Below, piece by piece: positions 1-7,656 of a DNA stretch of 64,000 nucleotides (its first letter is position 1; every line of letters begins with the position of its first letter). The notes beneath the pieces are model-generated. The model was not told where the DNA came from. It did no database searches and worked only from the letters and a program-made list of their open reading frames with translations. The stretch is from Piscinibacter defluvii (GTDB lineage Bacteria > Pseudomonadota > Gammaproteobacteria > Burkholderiales > Burkholderiaceae_C): contig NZ_RCHJ01000006.1 in NCBI RefSeq assembly GCF_004011805.1, positions 327,974-391,973 of the forward strand, written 5' to 3'. The position numbers were made by a program, and so were the translations under genes.

Positions 1-240
1 CGCCTCGCCGAGCTCGCGCAGTTCGGCCTCGCGCTGCGCCGGCGGCACGGGCACGCCGCCCTGCACGTAGCGCAGGCGCGCCAGCCGGGCCAGCAGCTGG
101 CGGTGCTCCCAGGGCAGGAACACCGTCTGCGGCGCCGACGCGCCGCCCAGCGCGATGTAGGGCGTCAGCGGCGAGAGCAGCTGGTTGTGTGCCGGGCCGC
201 CGCGCAGCAGCTCGATCTTGGTGGAGCGGATGTCCGGCAT
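1..240 (-). CDS. Partial protein, possible CHAT-domain (caspase-like) N-terminus
   Basis: The gene starts with ATG at 240 and runs off the left edge, so only the first 80 residues are visible. The protein begins MPDIRSTKIELLRGGPAHNQ and contains a PHNQLLSPLTPYIALGG-like stretch followed by an EHRQLLARLARLRY segment. From memory this N-terminus resembles leader regions of bacterial CHAT (caspase-fold) proteins, but no catalytic His/Cys lies inside the window, so the assignment is tentative. It lies 10 bp downstream of the metallophosphoesterase stop on the same strand and is almost certainly co-transcribed with it. Confidence 0.4.
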   Translation of the reverse strand, partial: MPDIRSTKIELLRGGPAHNQLLSPLTPYIALGGASAPQTVFLPWEHRQLLARLARLRYVQGGVPVPPAQREAELRELGEA

Positions 241-250
241 GACGCTGCGC

Positions 251-1741
251 TCAGCCACGGCGCAGTTCGCCGAGCACGGTCGGCGCCGCCTTGCCGTCGC
301 CCTCGATGCGGTTGAGCCGCCCGCGCACGCCGGCGCCGTCGGCCGCGATCTCGATCTCGGTGGTCCAGTCCAGCACCAGCGGCTGGCCGCCGACCTGCGC
401 GGCATCGAGCGTCGCCATGCGGCCGTCGATCAGCGTGTCGTAGACCGGCTTGAACGCGGCCGTGTCGCGCAGCATCGCCTCGGTGAAGCGCATCAGCCGG
501 ATCCAGGTGCCGCTGTTGAAGTAGAGCCGGCCGTCGTCCAGGCGCAGCGCGCGGGCCAGGTGGGTGTGGCCGGTGACCACGATGTCGACGCCCGGGCCGA
601 CGGTCTTCATCACGTCGGCGCAGGTCGCGTCCGGGTCGGCCGGGTCGAAGGTCTTGTCGCCCTTGAGCCAGTCGAGCAGCGCGCGGCGCAAGGCCTCCGG
701 CTTGTCGATGCCGCGGATCCAGCCGGTCAGGCGGTCCCAGATCAGCTGCCCGGTGCCCAGCGTGGCGTCGCCCGGCGGCGCCGCCGGGGCACCGGCCAGC
801 TGGCCCTCCGCCGCCAGCAGCATGTCGTCGGCGGCGCGATGCGGCTGCTGCGCCGCGCGCAGGTTCGGCCCGAGCAGCTGCTCGAGCGCGGCCGGCGTGG
901 CGCTGGCGGCGGCCGCCGGTTCGGCGAAGCCGTCGGCCGGCAGCCGCTGGTCGAGCTGGCCCTGGCCGCGCACCTGCTCGCCGACGATGCCCACCAGCTC
1001 GCCGAGCTTCTGCATCTGGCCCGGATCGATCACCATCAGCGTGCCGACCGCCGCCGAGTTCTCCGGCTTCAGCAGGTCGATCCACGCGTAGCGCCGCTTC
1101 ACCGCGTTCATGACCTCCTTGACCATCTTGGTGCCGGCGTTGGGGCGCCACTGCGCGCCGTCGAACGGCTGGTCGGCGTTGAGCCGCCGCCCGACACGCG
1201 CCAGGTCCTCGTAGCGGTTGTAGTTCCACGCATCGACCTCGTTGCCGTGCGTGCAGTAGACGCGCGCCTCGCCGACGCGGCAGGTGTAGCCGGCGCCGGT
1301 GGTGGAGAACTCGACGCGCGCACGCGCGGCCAGGTCGTCGCCGGCCAGGCGCGCCAGGATCAGCCGCTGCACCGCCGGGAAGGCGACCTCGATGTCGTGG
1401 TTGCCGATCACGAACACCAGGCAACGCCCGGGGGTGCGCGCGAACTGCGCCAGCGCGTCCCAGATCGGCCCGAACGACTCGTCGCCCATGATGCGGCCGA
1501 CCACCTGCTGCGACTGCTCGATGGCGACGTAGGCCCCGCCCAGGTCTTCGGCCAGGGTGTCGAACACGTCGCCGTTGAGCACCAGCGCGACCGACTCGCC
1601 GGGGCGCTCGGCGGCCAGCCGCCGCACGTAGTTGGCCAGCCGTCCGGCCTCGCGCAGGATCTGGAAGCCGGGCTGGCCGCCCATGTGGATGTCCGAGATC
1701 ACGTGGATCGCGGCGTGTTGCGGCAGTTCGACGAGGCTCAT
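251..1741 (-). CDS. Calcineurin-like metallophosphoesterase
   Basis: A 496-residue protein with the full set of calcineurin-type metal-binding motifs: SDIHMGG (D17, H19), NGDVFD (D58), GNHD (114-117) and TGHTH (391-394). The family hydrolyses phosphomono- or phosphodiesters with two metal ions; the substrate cannot be read from sequence. About 200 residues of low-similarity, Ala/Gln-rich sequence between the GNHD and GHTH blocks make it larger than typical single-domain members. The start MSLVELPQH was chosen because the longer reading adds only a Pro/Arg-rich stretch ahead of the conserved core. It is divergent from the lipase gene and followed after 10 bp by the possible CHAT gene. Confidence 0.88.
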   Translation of the reverse strand: MSLVELPQHAAIHVISDIHMGGQPGFQILREAGRLANYVRRLAAERPGESVALVLNGDVFDTLAEDLGGAYVAIEQSQQVVGRIMGDESFGPIWDALAQFARTPGRCLVFVIGNHDIEVAFPAVQRLILARLAGDDLAARARVEFSTTGAGYTCRVGEARVYCTHGNEVDAWNYNRYEDLARVGRRLNADQPFDGAQWRPNAGTKMVKEVMNAVKRRYAWIDLLKPENSAAVGTLMVIDPGQMQKLGELVGIVGEQVRGQGQLDQRLPADGFAEPAAAASATPAALEQLLGPNLRAAQQPHRAADDMLLAAEGQLAGAPAAPPGDATLGTGQLIWDRLTGWIRGIDKPEALRRALLDWLKGDKTFDPADPDATCADVMKTVGPGVDIVVTGHTHLARALRLDDGRLYFNSGTWIRLMRFTEAMLRDTAAFKPVYDTLIDGRMATLDAAQVGGQPLVLDWTTEIEIAADGAGVRGRLNRIEGDGKAAPTVLGELRRG

Positions 1742-1864
1742 CACACGGCTCCGGGTTCGCGGCGGTGGCGGATCATCGGCACCGGCGCTCGGCCGTGTCA
1801 ATGCCGCAGCTCATCCGCGATCCCCATTGCGCGGGACGCGCCGGCACGCGCATGATCGACGCCC

Positions 1865-2710
1865 ATGCTTCCCTACGACGCCACCCGCGAGGCGCTATAC
1901 CGCAGTGAACGGCGCGCCACGCTGTTCGTGGCCGGTGCGGTGCTGCCGCTGCCGCAGATCGCGATGGAGGCGGCCCGGCTCGCCTACGTGCGCGCCGAGA
2001 CCCTGCCGGCCGAGCGGGCGCGGCTCGACGAGGCGCTGGGGCGTGTCGGCTTCGGCCCGGTCACGCTGTTCGTGCACGCGGACAGCGGCAGCTATGCCTA
2101 CGGCACGCGGCGCAGCAGCGACGGCACGCGCCTGGTCGCGTTCCGCGGCACGCAGCCCGACGACCTGGACGACCTGCTGACCGACCTGAACTTCCCGCCC
2201 GTCGAGTGGCCCGAGACCGGCGGCCGCGTGCACGCCGGGTTTGCGCGCGCCTGCCGCGGCCTGCGCGCCGAGGTCGAGGCCTGGCTGGGTGGCGCCGGCA
2301 GCGGCAGTGGGGCGCTGGTGCTGACCGGGCACAGCCTGGGCGCGGCGATCGCCACGCTTTCGGCAACGCTGCTGCGGCCCTCGCTGCTCGTCACGCTCGG
2401 CTCGCCGCGGGTCGGCAATGCCGGCTTCGCCGCGGCGCTGGATGGCGTGCCGGGTGCGCGCTACGTCAACTGCACCGACATCGTCACCCGCGTGCCGCCG
2501 CCGGCGCTCGACTACGTGCACGTGCGCGCGCCGAGCTACATCGATTCAGCGGGCCGCCTGCGCGAGGATCCCTCCGAGGCGGCGATGGAGGCCGACGGCC
2601 GCCGCGCCAAGCTGGCGTACCTGCTGCAGCAGGCCTGGTGGCCGGGCCACGTGGGGCTGCGCAGCTTCGCCGACCACGCGCCGGTCAACTACCTGCGCGC
2701 CTTCTTCTGA
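1865..2710 (+). CDS. Class 3 (alpha/beta-hydrolase) lipase
   Basis: A 281-residue protein of the fungal-type class 3 lipase family. The nucleophile elbow GHSLG places the serine at residue 157. The likely acid is D205 in CTDIVTRVPP and the likely base H271 in FADHAPVNY, the expected Ser-Asp-His order. The oxyanion-region motif FRGTQ is at about 93-97. I see no signal peptide, so a cytosolic location is likely. It would hydrolyse acylglycerols or phospholipids. It is divergent from the metallophosphoesterase across a 123-bp gap. Its 3' end is overlapped on the opposite strand by the DUF2917 gene for 165 nt. Confidence 0.88.
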   Translation: MLPYDATREALYRSERRATLFVAGAVLPLPQIAMEAARLAYVRAETLPAERARLDEALGRVGFGPVTLFVHADSGSYAYGTRRSSDGTRLVAFRGTQPDDLDDLLTDLNFPPVEWPETGGRVHAGFARACRGLRAEVEAWLGGAGSGSGALVLTGHSLGAAIATLSATLLRPSLLVTLGSPRVGNAGFAAALDGVPGARYVNCTDIVTRVPPPALDYVHVRAPSYIDSAGRLREDPSEAAMEADGRRAKLAYLLQQAWWPGHVGLRSFADHAPVNYLRAFF

Positions 2711-2950
2711 CACCGCGCCGGCCTCGATCAGGATGCGGGCGCCGGCGCGCTCGGCCCCGATCAGCACCTGCGCCCGCGGCGCGAGCAGCATGTGCTCGCC
2801 GGCATCGAGGAAGTGGTCGTCGGGATCGCCGCAACGGGTGATCCAGACGCGGCCGGCGGCCACGCGCAGGCGCACCGGTTCGTGCTGCTGCCAGCGCAGC
2901 AGGCGTCCGGGGGCGAGCTGAAGCTCGACGGGGGGTTCGAAGCGGAGCAT
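2546..2950 (-). CDS. DUF2917 domain protein
   Basis: A 134-residue protein. Residues 1-80 match the DUF2917 pattern: beta-rich, with RVWITRCGDPDDHFLDAGEH as the signature, a cupin-like small domain of unknown function. The start ATG at 2950 gives MLRFEPPVELQL, where the domain begins. The last roughly 55 residues lie opposite the coding 3' end of the lipase and look like antisense-coded tail, because no stop is met until 2546. The gene is divergent from the MocR-type regulator at 3117. This pairing recurs in Burkholderiales as far as I recall, so the regulator may control it. Confidence 0.72.
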   Translation of the reverse strand: MLRFEPPVELQLAPGRLLRWQQHEPVRLRVAAGRVWITRCGDPDDHFLDAGEHMLLAPRAQVLIGAERAGARILIEAGAVSEEGAQVVDRRVVGEAAQPHVARPPGLLQQVRQLGAAAVGLHRRLGGILAQAAR

Positions 2951-3056
2951 GGCGACATCCTCGAGTGGCTGGGTCGCCAGTGTTCCGCCGGGCGCGCCGG
3001 CGCAACAGCGCCAGCGCTGCCCGAACTGCGCCAGCACAGAAGGGTGCCAGCGCCGC

Positions 3057-3094
3057 TCTGTACCGGTGCCCTATGGTCACCTCTGTACTGGTAC
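3057..3094. promoter_or_regulatory. Putative MocR operator: repeated TCTGTAC(C/T)GG
   Basis: TCTGTACCGG at 3057-3066 is repeated as TCTGTACTGG at 3082-3091, exactly 25 bp apart (about 2.5 helical turns). A further GTAC follows at 3091-3094. The pair sits in the 166-bp divergent region between DUF2917 and the MocR regulator, directly upstream of the regulator start. Direct repeats of this kind are typical of MocR/GabR-type operators. The decamer TCTGTACCGG recurs in front of the second MocR gene near 60.4 kb. Function is inferred. Confidence 0.5.
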
Positions 3095-3116
3095 GGGCTC
3101 CGCCGCGCAGTCCACA

Positions 3117-4610
3117 ATGCCCGGCATGGACGCCGCATCCGCCCCCGGCCCCCTGTACCAGCGCATCGCCGGGCAGCTCGAGGCGGCCATCGCCAGCGGT
3201 GCGCTGCGCGCCGGCACGCGGCTGCCCTCGGTGCGCCAGCTCAGCCAGCAGCACGGCGTGAGCATGAGCACCGCGCTGCAGGTCTACCGCAGCCTGGAGA
3301 ACCGCGGCCTGGTGCAGGCGCGCCCCAAGTCGGGCTACTTCGTCGCCCCGCGCGTGCCCACGCTGCCCGAGCCGATGCTCGACCTGCGCATGGCCCCGCC
3401 CTCGCTGGTCAACATGGACCAGGTGCTGCAGGAGTTCCTGTGGATCGTCAACGATCCGCTCGCGGTGCCCTCGTTCCACGCCCAGCCGGCGCGCACCCTG
3501 CTGCCCGAGGCCAAGCTGCAGCACCTGATGGCCGGCGTGAACCGGCGCCACCCGGAGTACGCGTCGCGCTGCCAGATGGAAGGCAGCCCGGCGCTGCGCC
3601 AGGAGATCGCGCGCCGTGCGGTCAGCTCGGGCGTGCAGCTGCGGCCCGAGGAGATCGTCATCACCAACGGCGGGATGGAGGCGGTCTACCTCGCGCTGCG
3701 CTCGGTGGCGCAGGCCGGCGACACCATCGTGCTGGAGTCGCCGACCTACTTCCACCTGCTGCAGGTGATCGAGAGCCTGGGCATGCGCGCGCTCGAGATC
3801 CCCACGCATCCGAGGGACGGCATCTCGCTCGAGGCGCTCGACTTCGCGACGCAGCAGCCCGGCGCGGTGCGCGCCTGCGTGCTGCTGCCGAACTTCCCCA
3901 ACCCGATGGGCAGCCTGATGCCGCCGGAGCGCAAGCGCGCGCTGGTGCAGATGATGGGCGAGCGCGGCATCACGATCATCGAGAGCGACATCTACGGCGA
4001 GATCCACTTCGGCGAGCAGCGCCCGCCGGTGCTCAAGCACTTCGACCCGGACGGCGACATCATTCTGTGCTCGGCCTTCACCAAGACCGTCGCGCCGGGC
4101 TACCGCATCGGCTGGGTCGCGCCCGGGCGGCATTTCCTCAAGACCCAGGCGCTCAAGTTCCGCACCTCGGTGGCCTGCCCGATGGTGACGCAGGAGGTGC
4201 TGGCGCAGTTCATCCGCGACGGCGGCTACGACCACCACCTGCGCCGCCTGCGCGCCGCGCTGAAGACGCAGATGCTGCAGATGGCCGACGCGGTGGCGCG
4301 CCACTTCCCGATGGGCTGCCGGCTCTCGCTGCCGCAGGGCGGCATGATGCTGTGGATCGAGCTGCCGAAGCACGTCGATTCGCGCGAGGTGTTCGCGATG
4401 GCGCGGCTCGAGCACATCGGCGTCGCGCCCGGTGCGGCCTTCTCCACCACGCGGCGCTTCGACCACTTCATCCGCCTGCAGTACGGCGAGCCCTTCACCG
4501 CGCGCACCGAGGCGGCGCTGAAGAAGCTCGGGCAGATCGTGGCCCGGCTGGCGCAGGCCGGCCCGGCGGCGCCGGAGCGCGCGCCGAACCGTGCGCCGGC
4601 GCCGGCCTGA
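3117..4610 (+). CDS. MocR-family regulator (GntR winged helix + aminotransferase fold)
   Basis: A 497-residue fusion of an N-terminal GntR winged helix (YQRIAGQLEAAI, then LPSVRQLSQQHGVS) and a class I aminotransferase-like domain that binds pyridoxal phosphate. The Schiff-base lysine is K323 in CSAFTKTVAPGYRIGW, and NFPNPMGS is the aspartate-aminotransferase style motif. Such proteins are transcription factors that sense PLP, amino acids or amines. ATG codons at 3117 and 3126 are both possible starts and neither has a clear Shine-Dalgarno. It is divergent from the DUF2917 gene, its most likely target, with candidate operators between them. Confidence 0.88.
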   Translation: MPGMDAASAPGPLYQRIAGQLEAAIASGALRAGTRLPSVRQLSQQHGVSMSTALQVYRSLENRGLVQARPKSGYFVAPRVPTLPEPMLDLRMAPPSLVNMDQVLQEFLWIVNDPLAVPSFHAQPARTLLPEAKLQHLMAGVNRRHPEYASRCQMEGSPALRQEIARRAVSSGVQLRPEEIVITNGGMEAVYLALRSVAQAGDTIVLESPTYFHLLQVIESLGMRALEIPTHPRDGISLEALDFATQQPGAVRACVLLPNFPNPMGSLMPPERKRALVQMMGERGITIIESDIYGEIHFGEQRPPVLKHFDPDGDIILCSAFTKTVAPGYRIGWVAPGRHFLKTQALKFRTSVACPMVTQEVLAQFIRDGGYDHHLRRLRAALKTQMLQMADAVARHFPMGCRLSLPQGGMMLWIELPKHVDSREVFAMARLEHIGVAPGAAFSTTRRFDHFIRLQYGEPFTARTEAALKKLGQIVARLAQAGPAAPERAPNRAPAPA

Positions 4611-4619
4611 GCGCGGCGC

Positions 4620-5147
4620 TCAGCAGAGCACGTCGTCGACGATGCGCACCTGGTGCAGCGCCGCCTGCGCCTGCGTGTTGGCGCGCGTGACGGTGGCCTC
4701 GATCCAGTACGCACTGCGGTTGAAGTTCAGCGAGACGCCGCAGCCGGCGTAGTTCCAGACGCTCTGCGCCGCGGGCGAGGCCGGCGAGGCATCGCTGTTG
4801 AGCGACATGCGCAGCGCCACCGCGCCGGTGACGAAGTTGTGCTCGTACAGGCGCACGAACACCTGCGCACCGGCACCGCTGTCGACGAAGCGCACCCCGA
4901 GGCCCACCGGGCCGGCGATGCCCCTGCGGTCGAAGGTGTCGGTGACGTTGCAGCGCACGCGGATGGTCCTGGGAAAGACCGCGCCGCCAACCGAGACCGA
5001 CTGCAGCGACTGCACCGCGGTGCCGAGGCTGTCGTCGTCGGGCAGGCAGGTCGAGCCGGTGGTGGTCCAGGGGCCGGCCTGGGCGCTGCCGAAGAAGCCC
5101 AGCAGCAGGGAGGTCGCGGCCAGCAGGCGGTGAAGGGGTCGGTTCAT
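4620..5147 (-). CDS. Secreted protein of unknown function
   Basis: A 175-residue protein with a clear Sec signal peptide (MNRPLHRLLAATSLLLGFFG, cleavage after SAQA at about 24). The mature part contains four cysteines, including the last residue, so one or two disulfides are likely in the periplasm or outside the cell. The sequence is beta-strand-like and I recognise no domain. It lies just downstream of a lipoprotein gene on the same strand with a 45-bp gap and converges on the MocR gene. Signal peptide and length support a real gene; function is unknown. Confidence 0.7.
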   Translation of the reverse strand: MNRPLHRLLAATSLLLGFFGSAQAGPWTTTGSTCLPDDDSLGTAVQSLQSVSVGGAVFPRTIRVRCNVTDTFDRRGIAGPVGLGVRFVDSGAGAQVFVRLYEHNFVTGAVALRMSLNSDASPASPAAQSVWNYAGCGVSLNFNRSAYWIEATVTRANTQAQAALHQVRIVDDVLC

Positions 5148-5192
5148 GGTGGTTCTCCAGGCAGAGGGTCGAGAGGGGCGATGACGACGGGG

Positions 5193-5822
5193 TCAGCGGG
5201 TCAGGTAGAGCAGGCCGGGCGTGCTGTCCCCGGGGTCGCGCGGCATGCTTTCGGCGCTGGTGAAGCCGCCGCCGGTGGCGCCGAGCAGCACCGGCAGCAG
5301 GTCGTCGAGCGACGCGGCGGCACCGGGCGCGAGGCCGATGCGGCAGGTGCGCGCACGGCAGTCGATCTGCTGCACGGCCGCGGCGACTCCGTCGCCGGCC
5401 TGCGCCAGGGCGCTGCGCAGGTCCTGGCTGGCCGCGCGGCTCCAGTGCGCATCCGGCACCTCGTGCTGGAAGCCGGCCTCGGCACGGGCCAGGCGCAGGC
5501 GGTCGTCCTCCGCCACGGGCGGCGGCTCCGGCTCGGCCGGCCGCGCGGCGGGGAAGGTGCCGGCATCGACGCGGCGGCGCAGTTCGGCCACCTCGGCGCG
5601 CAGCAGGGCGAGCTCGCGGCGCAGGTCGGACGGCGCTTCGGCGTCGCGCGGGGGGGTGACCGGTGGCGCGGGCGCCGCAGCCAGCACGGCGACCGGTGCG
5701 GCGACCGGTGCGGCGACGGCCCGGGGCGCGGGCGGCGTCGCCTCTTCGCTGCTGCTGCCGCCGCCGCAGCCGGCGGCCGCGATCGCGAAGGCGCAGGTGC
5801 AGAGGATGTGCAGGCGGCTCAT
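5193..5822 (-). CDS. Putative lipoprotein with short coiled coil
   Basis: A 209-residue protein with a lipoprotein signal (MSRLHILCTCAFAIAAAGC, lipobox AAGC). An Ala/Pro-rich linker follows, then a heptad-like helix ELALLRAEVAELRRRV that could dimerise. The C-terminal part holds the Cys pair CRARTC. The ATG at 5822 was chosen because it follows a GAGGAG ribosome-binding site and begins the signal peptide directly. It is probably co-transcribed with the secreted protein downstream. No family recognised. Confidence 0.7.
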   Translation of the reverse strand: MSRLHILCTCAFAIAAAGCGGGSSSEEATPPAPRAVAAPVAAPVAVLAAAPAPPVTPPRDAEAPSDLRRELALLRAEVAELRRRVDAGTFPAARPAEPEPPPVAEDDRLRLARAEAGFQHEVPDAHWSRAASQDLRSALAQAGDGVAAAVQQIDCRARTCRIGLAPGAAASLDDLLPVLLGATGGGFTSAESMPRDPGDSTPGLLYLTR

Positions 5823-5931
5823 CGAAGGCTCCTCGTCGTTGGCGAGGAGGCATTCGATGCGCGTGCGCTTCCCAGTGCATCCCGCTGCGGCGCCGTGTAC
5901 CGACGCCGGCATCGCACGATCGCTGCACGAC

Positions 5932-5947
5932 GCGGCGAAAGCGCCGC
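5932..5947 (-). terminator. GC-rich hairpin downstream of the C11 peptidase gene
   Basis: GCGGCG (5932-5937), loop AAAG, CGCCGC (5942-5947): a perfect 6-bp stem with a tetraloop, 50 bp beyond the peptidase stop on the minus strand. A second CG-rich inverted repeat lies at about 5945-5980. There is no T-run, so intrinsic termination is only possible, not shown. Confidence 0.3.
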
Positions 5948-5997
5948 GCCCCGCGGGGCCGGCGGGCCGCGCGGGGCGCGTGCGGGTCAGCGGTGGA

Positions 5998-7527
5998 TCA
6001 GGGCTGGCCGGGGTTGCTCTGCGTCAGCGGTCGCTTGCAGATCGGGTAGTCCGGGATCCGCGCGGGACGGAACACGAACTCCTGCACCGCCACCTCCGGC
6101 GGGGTGTGGTACTTCTCGATGAAGTCGCGCCAGCCCGTCGTCGTGATGAACGGGCACAGCAGCGGCTGCGCGGCGCAGGGGTCCGTCTGGAGGTAGAACG
6201 CGGAGCGCCAGTCCCACAGCCCTTCCAGGTCCGGATCGGGGCAGAACAGGTTGAGCGAATACGGCTCGCCCTCGAAGTTCCACAGCACCGTGGGCTGGGC
6301 CGGGTCGGGCGGGGTCACGCCCTCGTGCGGCACCTGCCACGGCCAGCCCTTGACGCCGTAGCGCAGCGCCGTCAGCGGCTTGAAGGTCGCCGTCAGCACC
6401 TTGGCCGCGCGCGCCACCGCGCCCCCGTCGGCCGTGAAGGTGTGCAGCACCCGGGACAGGCTCGGCAGGTCGACCAGTTCGTCGTGGCGGTCCAGCCGGG
6501 TGTCGTTCCAGGTGTCGTAGTGGCGCGCACCGGCCAGGGCCTTGCGGATGGCCTCGACCAGCAGCTTGCGTGCTGCGGGCTGGGTCGCGACGGCATCCAG
6601 CGCGGCGACCAGCGCCTTTGCCAGGCCGGTGAAGGCCTGCTGGGTGGCCGGCAGCCGGGACAGCACGATCGCCGCGCCGGTGGTCGGGTGGTCGGACGCC
6701 GGCAGCACGGCACGGTTCTGTTCCGCGAAGCGGCGCGCCAGCTGCAGCGGGCTCGGCTGGGACGGCAGCGGGCGCAGCACGTCCGGATAACGCATGCCGG
6801 CGGTGAAGAAGTTGGAGTTGGCGTAGCTGGTGGCGAACTGGGCGAAGGGCTGGATGGTGGCCAGCAGCTCGAACGACAGGTTGAAGCAGTTGTTCAGGTG
6901 CAGCACCGCCAGGCGGACGTTACCCAGCCCCATCTGCAGCGCCAGGCGCAGGCCCATCGTCGACAGCGGCCGGTGGTTGGTGGCCACGAAGGGCGAGCCG
7001 GCCGGCAGCAGGGGCGAACCCTTGCCCAGGATGGGGCGTCCGTCGGCCCGTCCCACGGCCGAGCCGCCGTCCGGCGTCACGCGCCAGCGCAGCGGTCCGA
7101 GCGGGCCGCCGTCCATCGCCGCCTCCAGCGTGACCTTGCTGCGGTCCAGGTGCGGCAGCCAGCCGGCGCCGTGGCCTTCCAGCGACAGCACCAGCGGCGT
7201 GCCCGGAAAGGCGCTGCGCGCGCGCTGCAGCAGGTCGGCGAGGCACTGCGGCCGCTCCATGTCCTGCTTGCCTGCCGGCATCACGAGCAAGCCCGGGGCC
7301 CGGGCGGCGCCCTGCACGTACCAGGTCGGGCCGTCGACCAGGTCGATGTAGGCGCAGACGTTGGTGCCCTGCTGGGCCACCGCCGTCAACGCCATGAACA
7401 GCGGGTGCTTGGCGAGCGTTCCGTCGCCGTGGTGGTAGTTGCTCAGGTTTTCGTCGCTGGCGAAGGGCGCGTACACGACGAACGTATACGGCCCGCTGAA
7501 GGGCCGCGGCACGGGCTGGTTGGGCAT
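5998..7527 (-). CDS. Clostripain-like (C11, caspase-fold) cysteine peptidase
   Basis: A 509-residue protein. Residues 112-123 read LVLSLEGHGAGW, the strand plus HG-x-GW motif of clostripain-family peptidases (catalytic H119). Residues 207-220 read AVLHLNNCFNLSFE, which matches the family's strand plus D/N-A-C-L-M motif (catalytic C214). The segment after it (AQFATSYANSNFFTAGMRYP) resembles the family's substrate-pocket region. The N-terminus (YTFVVYAPFASDENLS) resembles the first strand and Asn/Asp loop. These enzymes usually cut after Arg or Lys. No signal peptide is seen, so it acts inside the cell unless exported otherwise. The start is set by a strong AGGAGGG site. It is divergent from the TPR-HTH gene across 129 bp. 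Confidence 0.62.
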   Translation of the reverse strand: MPNQPVPRPFSGPYTFVVYAPFASDENLSNYHHGDGTLAKHPLFMALTAVAQQGTNVCAYIDLVDGPTWYVQGAARAPGLLVMPAGKQDMERPQCLADLLQRARSAFPGTPLVLSLEGHGAGWLPHLDRSKVTLEAAMDGGPLGPLRWRVTPDGGSAVGRADGRPILGKGSPLLPAGSPFVATNHRPLSTMGLRLALQMGLGNVRLAVLHLNNCFNLSFELLATIQPFAQFATSYANSNFFTAGMRYPDVLRPLPSQPSPLQLARRFAEQNRAVLPASDHPTTGAAIVLSRLPATQQAFTGLAKALVAALDAVATQPAARKLLVEAIRKALAGARHYDTWNDTRLDRHDELVDLPSLSRVLHTFTADGGAVARAAKVLTATFKPLTALRYGVKGWPWQVPHEGVTPPDPAQPTVLWNFEGEPYSLNLFCPDPDLEGLWDWRSAFYLQTDPCAAQPLLCPFITTTGWRDFIEKYHTPPEVAVQEFVFRPARIPDYPICKRPLTQSNPGQP

Positions 7528-7543
7528 CGAACCCTCCTGGTGA

Positions 7544-7571
7544 TTGACAGTCGCTCGAGGACCGCTACCCT
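7544..7571 (+). promoter_or_regulatory. Candidate sigma-70 promoter for the TPR-HTH gene
   Basis: TTGACA at 7544-7549 is a perfect -35 box, followed after 16 bp by TACCCT at 7566-7571 as a weak -10. It points toward the TPR-HTH gene and would leave a leader of about 80 nt. The repeats CGGGCACCG and CGGGCACCC lie in that leader, and CCCGGGCCCGGG nearby is palindromic; either could bind a regulator. Confidence 0.4.
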
Positions 7572-7656
7572 GCATGCCCGACGTTCCCAACGCCACCCGG
7601 GCCCGGGCACCGTCTCGGGCACCCGGCCGAGACAATGATCGGACGATCGATCGCGC

